Source of the DNA: Anaerolineae bacterium
GTDB taxonomy: Bacteria > Chloroflexota > Anaerolineae > JAFGEY01
Length of the DNA stretch: 6,265 bases
Reading direction: 5' to 3'
Assembly (NCBI GenBank): GCA_016929205.1
Contig: JAFGJF010000394.1
Span: 1 to 6,265 of the forward strand
Part shown: one piece after another, positions 5,311 through 6,265 of the stretch
Layout of the letters: each line of letters opens with the position of its first letter
How positions within the stretch are numbered: the first letter of the stretch is position 1
Position numbers and translations under genes: made by a program
The notes under the pieces: generated by a model
The model's input: the letters and a program-made list of their open reading frames with translations, nothing else
Told to the model about the DNA's origin: nothing
The model's database searches: none

Positions 5311-6265
5311 ACTTGTACAGATGGCAGGCCACGATGTGACCCGGCTTGACTTCTTGTAGATCGGGAACGGCGCGATTGCAGACATCCATTGCCCTCGGAC
5401 AGCGAGGATGGAACAAGCAGCCAGGCGGCGGGTTGAGCAGCGCCGGCGGCAGGCCGGGAATGCTTGCTGGCGGTTTTTTCTCCCGGATCGACGGGATGGC
5501 CGCGATCAGCAGCTGCGTATAAGGATGCAGTGGGTCTTTGAACATGGCCCTGACATCCCCAACCTCTGCCACCCGGCCAGCATACATCACGCACAGCCGC
5601 TGCACAAATTGAGCTTGCAAGCCCATATCATGGCCGATCAAGATCACCGCAGCGCCGATCCGCTCCTGCATCTCGATGATCGTCTGCATCACCAGGCGCT
5701 GCACGACCACATCCAGTGCACTCGTCGGCTCGTCTGCAATGATCAGTTGCGGATTCAGCGAGATCGCCATGGCCACACAGACCCGTTGCTTCATCCCGCC
5801 GCTGAGCTGGTGAGGATAAACGCGCATCACCTCCGGGGTCAGACCCACCGAGGACAGCAGGTCGCCGATCCGGTCGTCCAAGCCGGATCTCGCCTCCATT
5901 CCTTCGTGGGTGATAATCGTGTCGGCCATCTGGTCACGGATGCGCATTACCGGGTTGAGCGAATTCATCGCCCCTTGCGGGATCAGCGAGATCCGCGACC
6001 AGCGCACGTCGCGCATCTCGTTTTCGCTTAGCGCAACCAGGTCATCCTCCCAGCCATCGCCCCGCCGGCCGTCGCCCTCACGACCGGCCAACATAATCTG
6101 TCCACCGACGATACGGCCTGGGGGTGGCACCAGGCGCAAGACAGACATCACCGTCGTCGATTTGCCACACCCCGACTCACCGACCATGCCAAAACGCTCG
6201 CCTTGGTTGACCGTGAATGTCACCCCATCGGCACCTTTGACCGCACCAGCCAAAGTCATATAATA
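5309..6265 (-). CDS. Oligopeptide-type ABC transporter ATPase, OppD/DppD-like (5' end outside window)
   Basis: Partial: 318 codons are visible and the frame stays open to the window edge. An ATG exists at 6259, but it is preceded in frame by two Tyr codons. The resulting YYMTLAGAVKGADGVTF is the interior of the family's usual N-terminus (a Y-x-T-x-x-G-x-V-K-A-V-D-G-V-S-F pattern), so about 10-20 residues are probably missing. Numbered from that Met: Walker A GESGCGKST (27-35), Q-loop Gln95, signature LSGGM (152-156), Walker B LIIADE (172-177), D-loop SALD (180-183) and His210. The catalytic machinery is complete. The C-terminal extension has HPYTQLLIAAIP (245-256) and four cysteines (281, 287, 294, 312) with the same x5, x6, x17 spacing as the neighbour. 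A Gly/Arg/Asp-rich stretch (about 59-72) looks longer than usual. It pairs with the next ATPase to power one importer; substrate-binding protein and permease genes are expected just to the right. Confidence 0.92.
   Translation of the reverse strand, partial: YYMTLAGAVKGADGVTFTVNQGERFGMVGESGCGKSTTVMSVLRLVPPPGRIVGGQIMLAGREGDGRRGDGWEDDLVALSENEMRDVRWSRISLIPQGAMNSLNPVMRIRDQMADTIITHEGMEARSGLDDRIGDLLSSVGLTPEVMRVYPHQLSGGMKQRVCVAMAISLNPQLIIADEPTSALDVVVQRLVMQTIIEMQERIGAAVILIGHDMGLQAQFVQRLCVMYAGRVAEVGDVRAMFKDPLHPYTQLLIAAIPSIREKKPPASIPGLPPALLNPPPGCLFHPRCPRAMDVCNRAVPDLQEVKPGHIVACHLYK

Overview
The window looks like an accessory catabolic locus from a bacterium of moderately high GC content. A Chloroflexota-type organism (Anaerolineae or Caldilineae) is my best guess. 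The guess rests on the Pro/Thr (PTPTPVPTPT) spacer after a lipoprotein signal, the style of the ABC ATPases, and the tandem URO-D-like proteins. It is an inference, because no marker gene is present.

Layout, left to right: (1) 1-181 is non-coding and holds a perfect extended -10 promoter (136-144). (2) 182-643, + strand, encodes a small lipoprotein of unknown function. (3) 644-694 is a short convergent gap with nested inverted repeats. (4) The rest, 685-6265, is coded on the minus strand and is transcribed from right to left. In transcription order it holds an oligopeptide-type ABC ATPase cut by the window edge (OppD/DppD-like, 5309->6265), a second one (OppF/DppF-like, 4310-5299), and three divergent paralogues of the uroporphyrinogen decarboxylase (URO-D)/MtaA superfamily at 3033-4253, 1947-3020 and 685-1854. 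The first four genes are tightly spaced (9, 56 and 12 nt gaps) and look like one operon. A good intrinsic terminator (1890-1917) separates the third URO-D-like gene from the others, so it is probably expressed at a different level or under different control.

How the genes may work together: the ATPases would power import of a small solute by permeases and a binding protein expected to the right of the window. The URO-D-like enzymes carry the His-x-Cys(-Gly) metal motif of the MtaA/MtbA/CmuA methyltransferase branch and lack the HemE N-terminal signature. They are therefore better read as zinc/corrinoid-type methyltransferases or related catabolic enzymes than as heme biosynthesis enzymes. Uptake followed by demethylation of a methylated compound is a reasonable hypothesis, but no corrinoid protein or methyl acceptor enzyme is visible here and the substrate cannot be told from the sequence. 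The most notable oddity is that the third paralogue has lost the C-terminal cysteine that completes the metal site in the other two.
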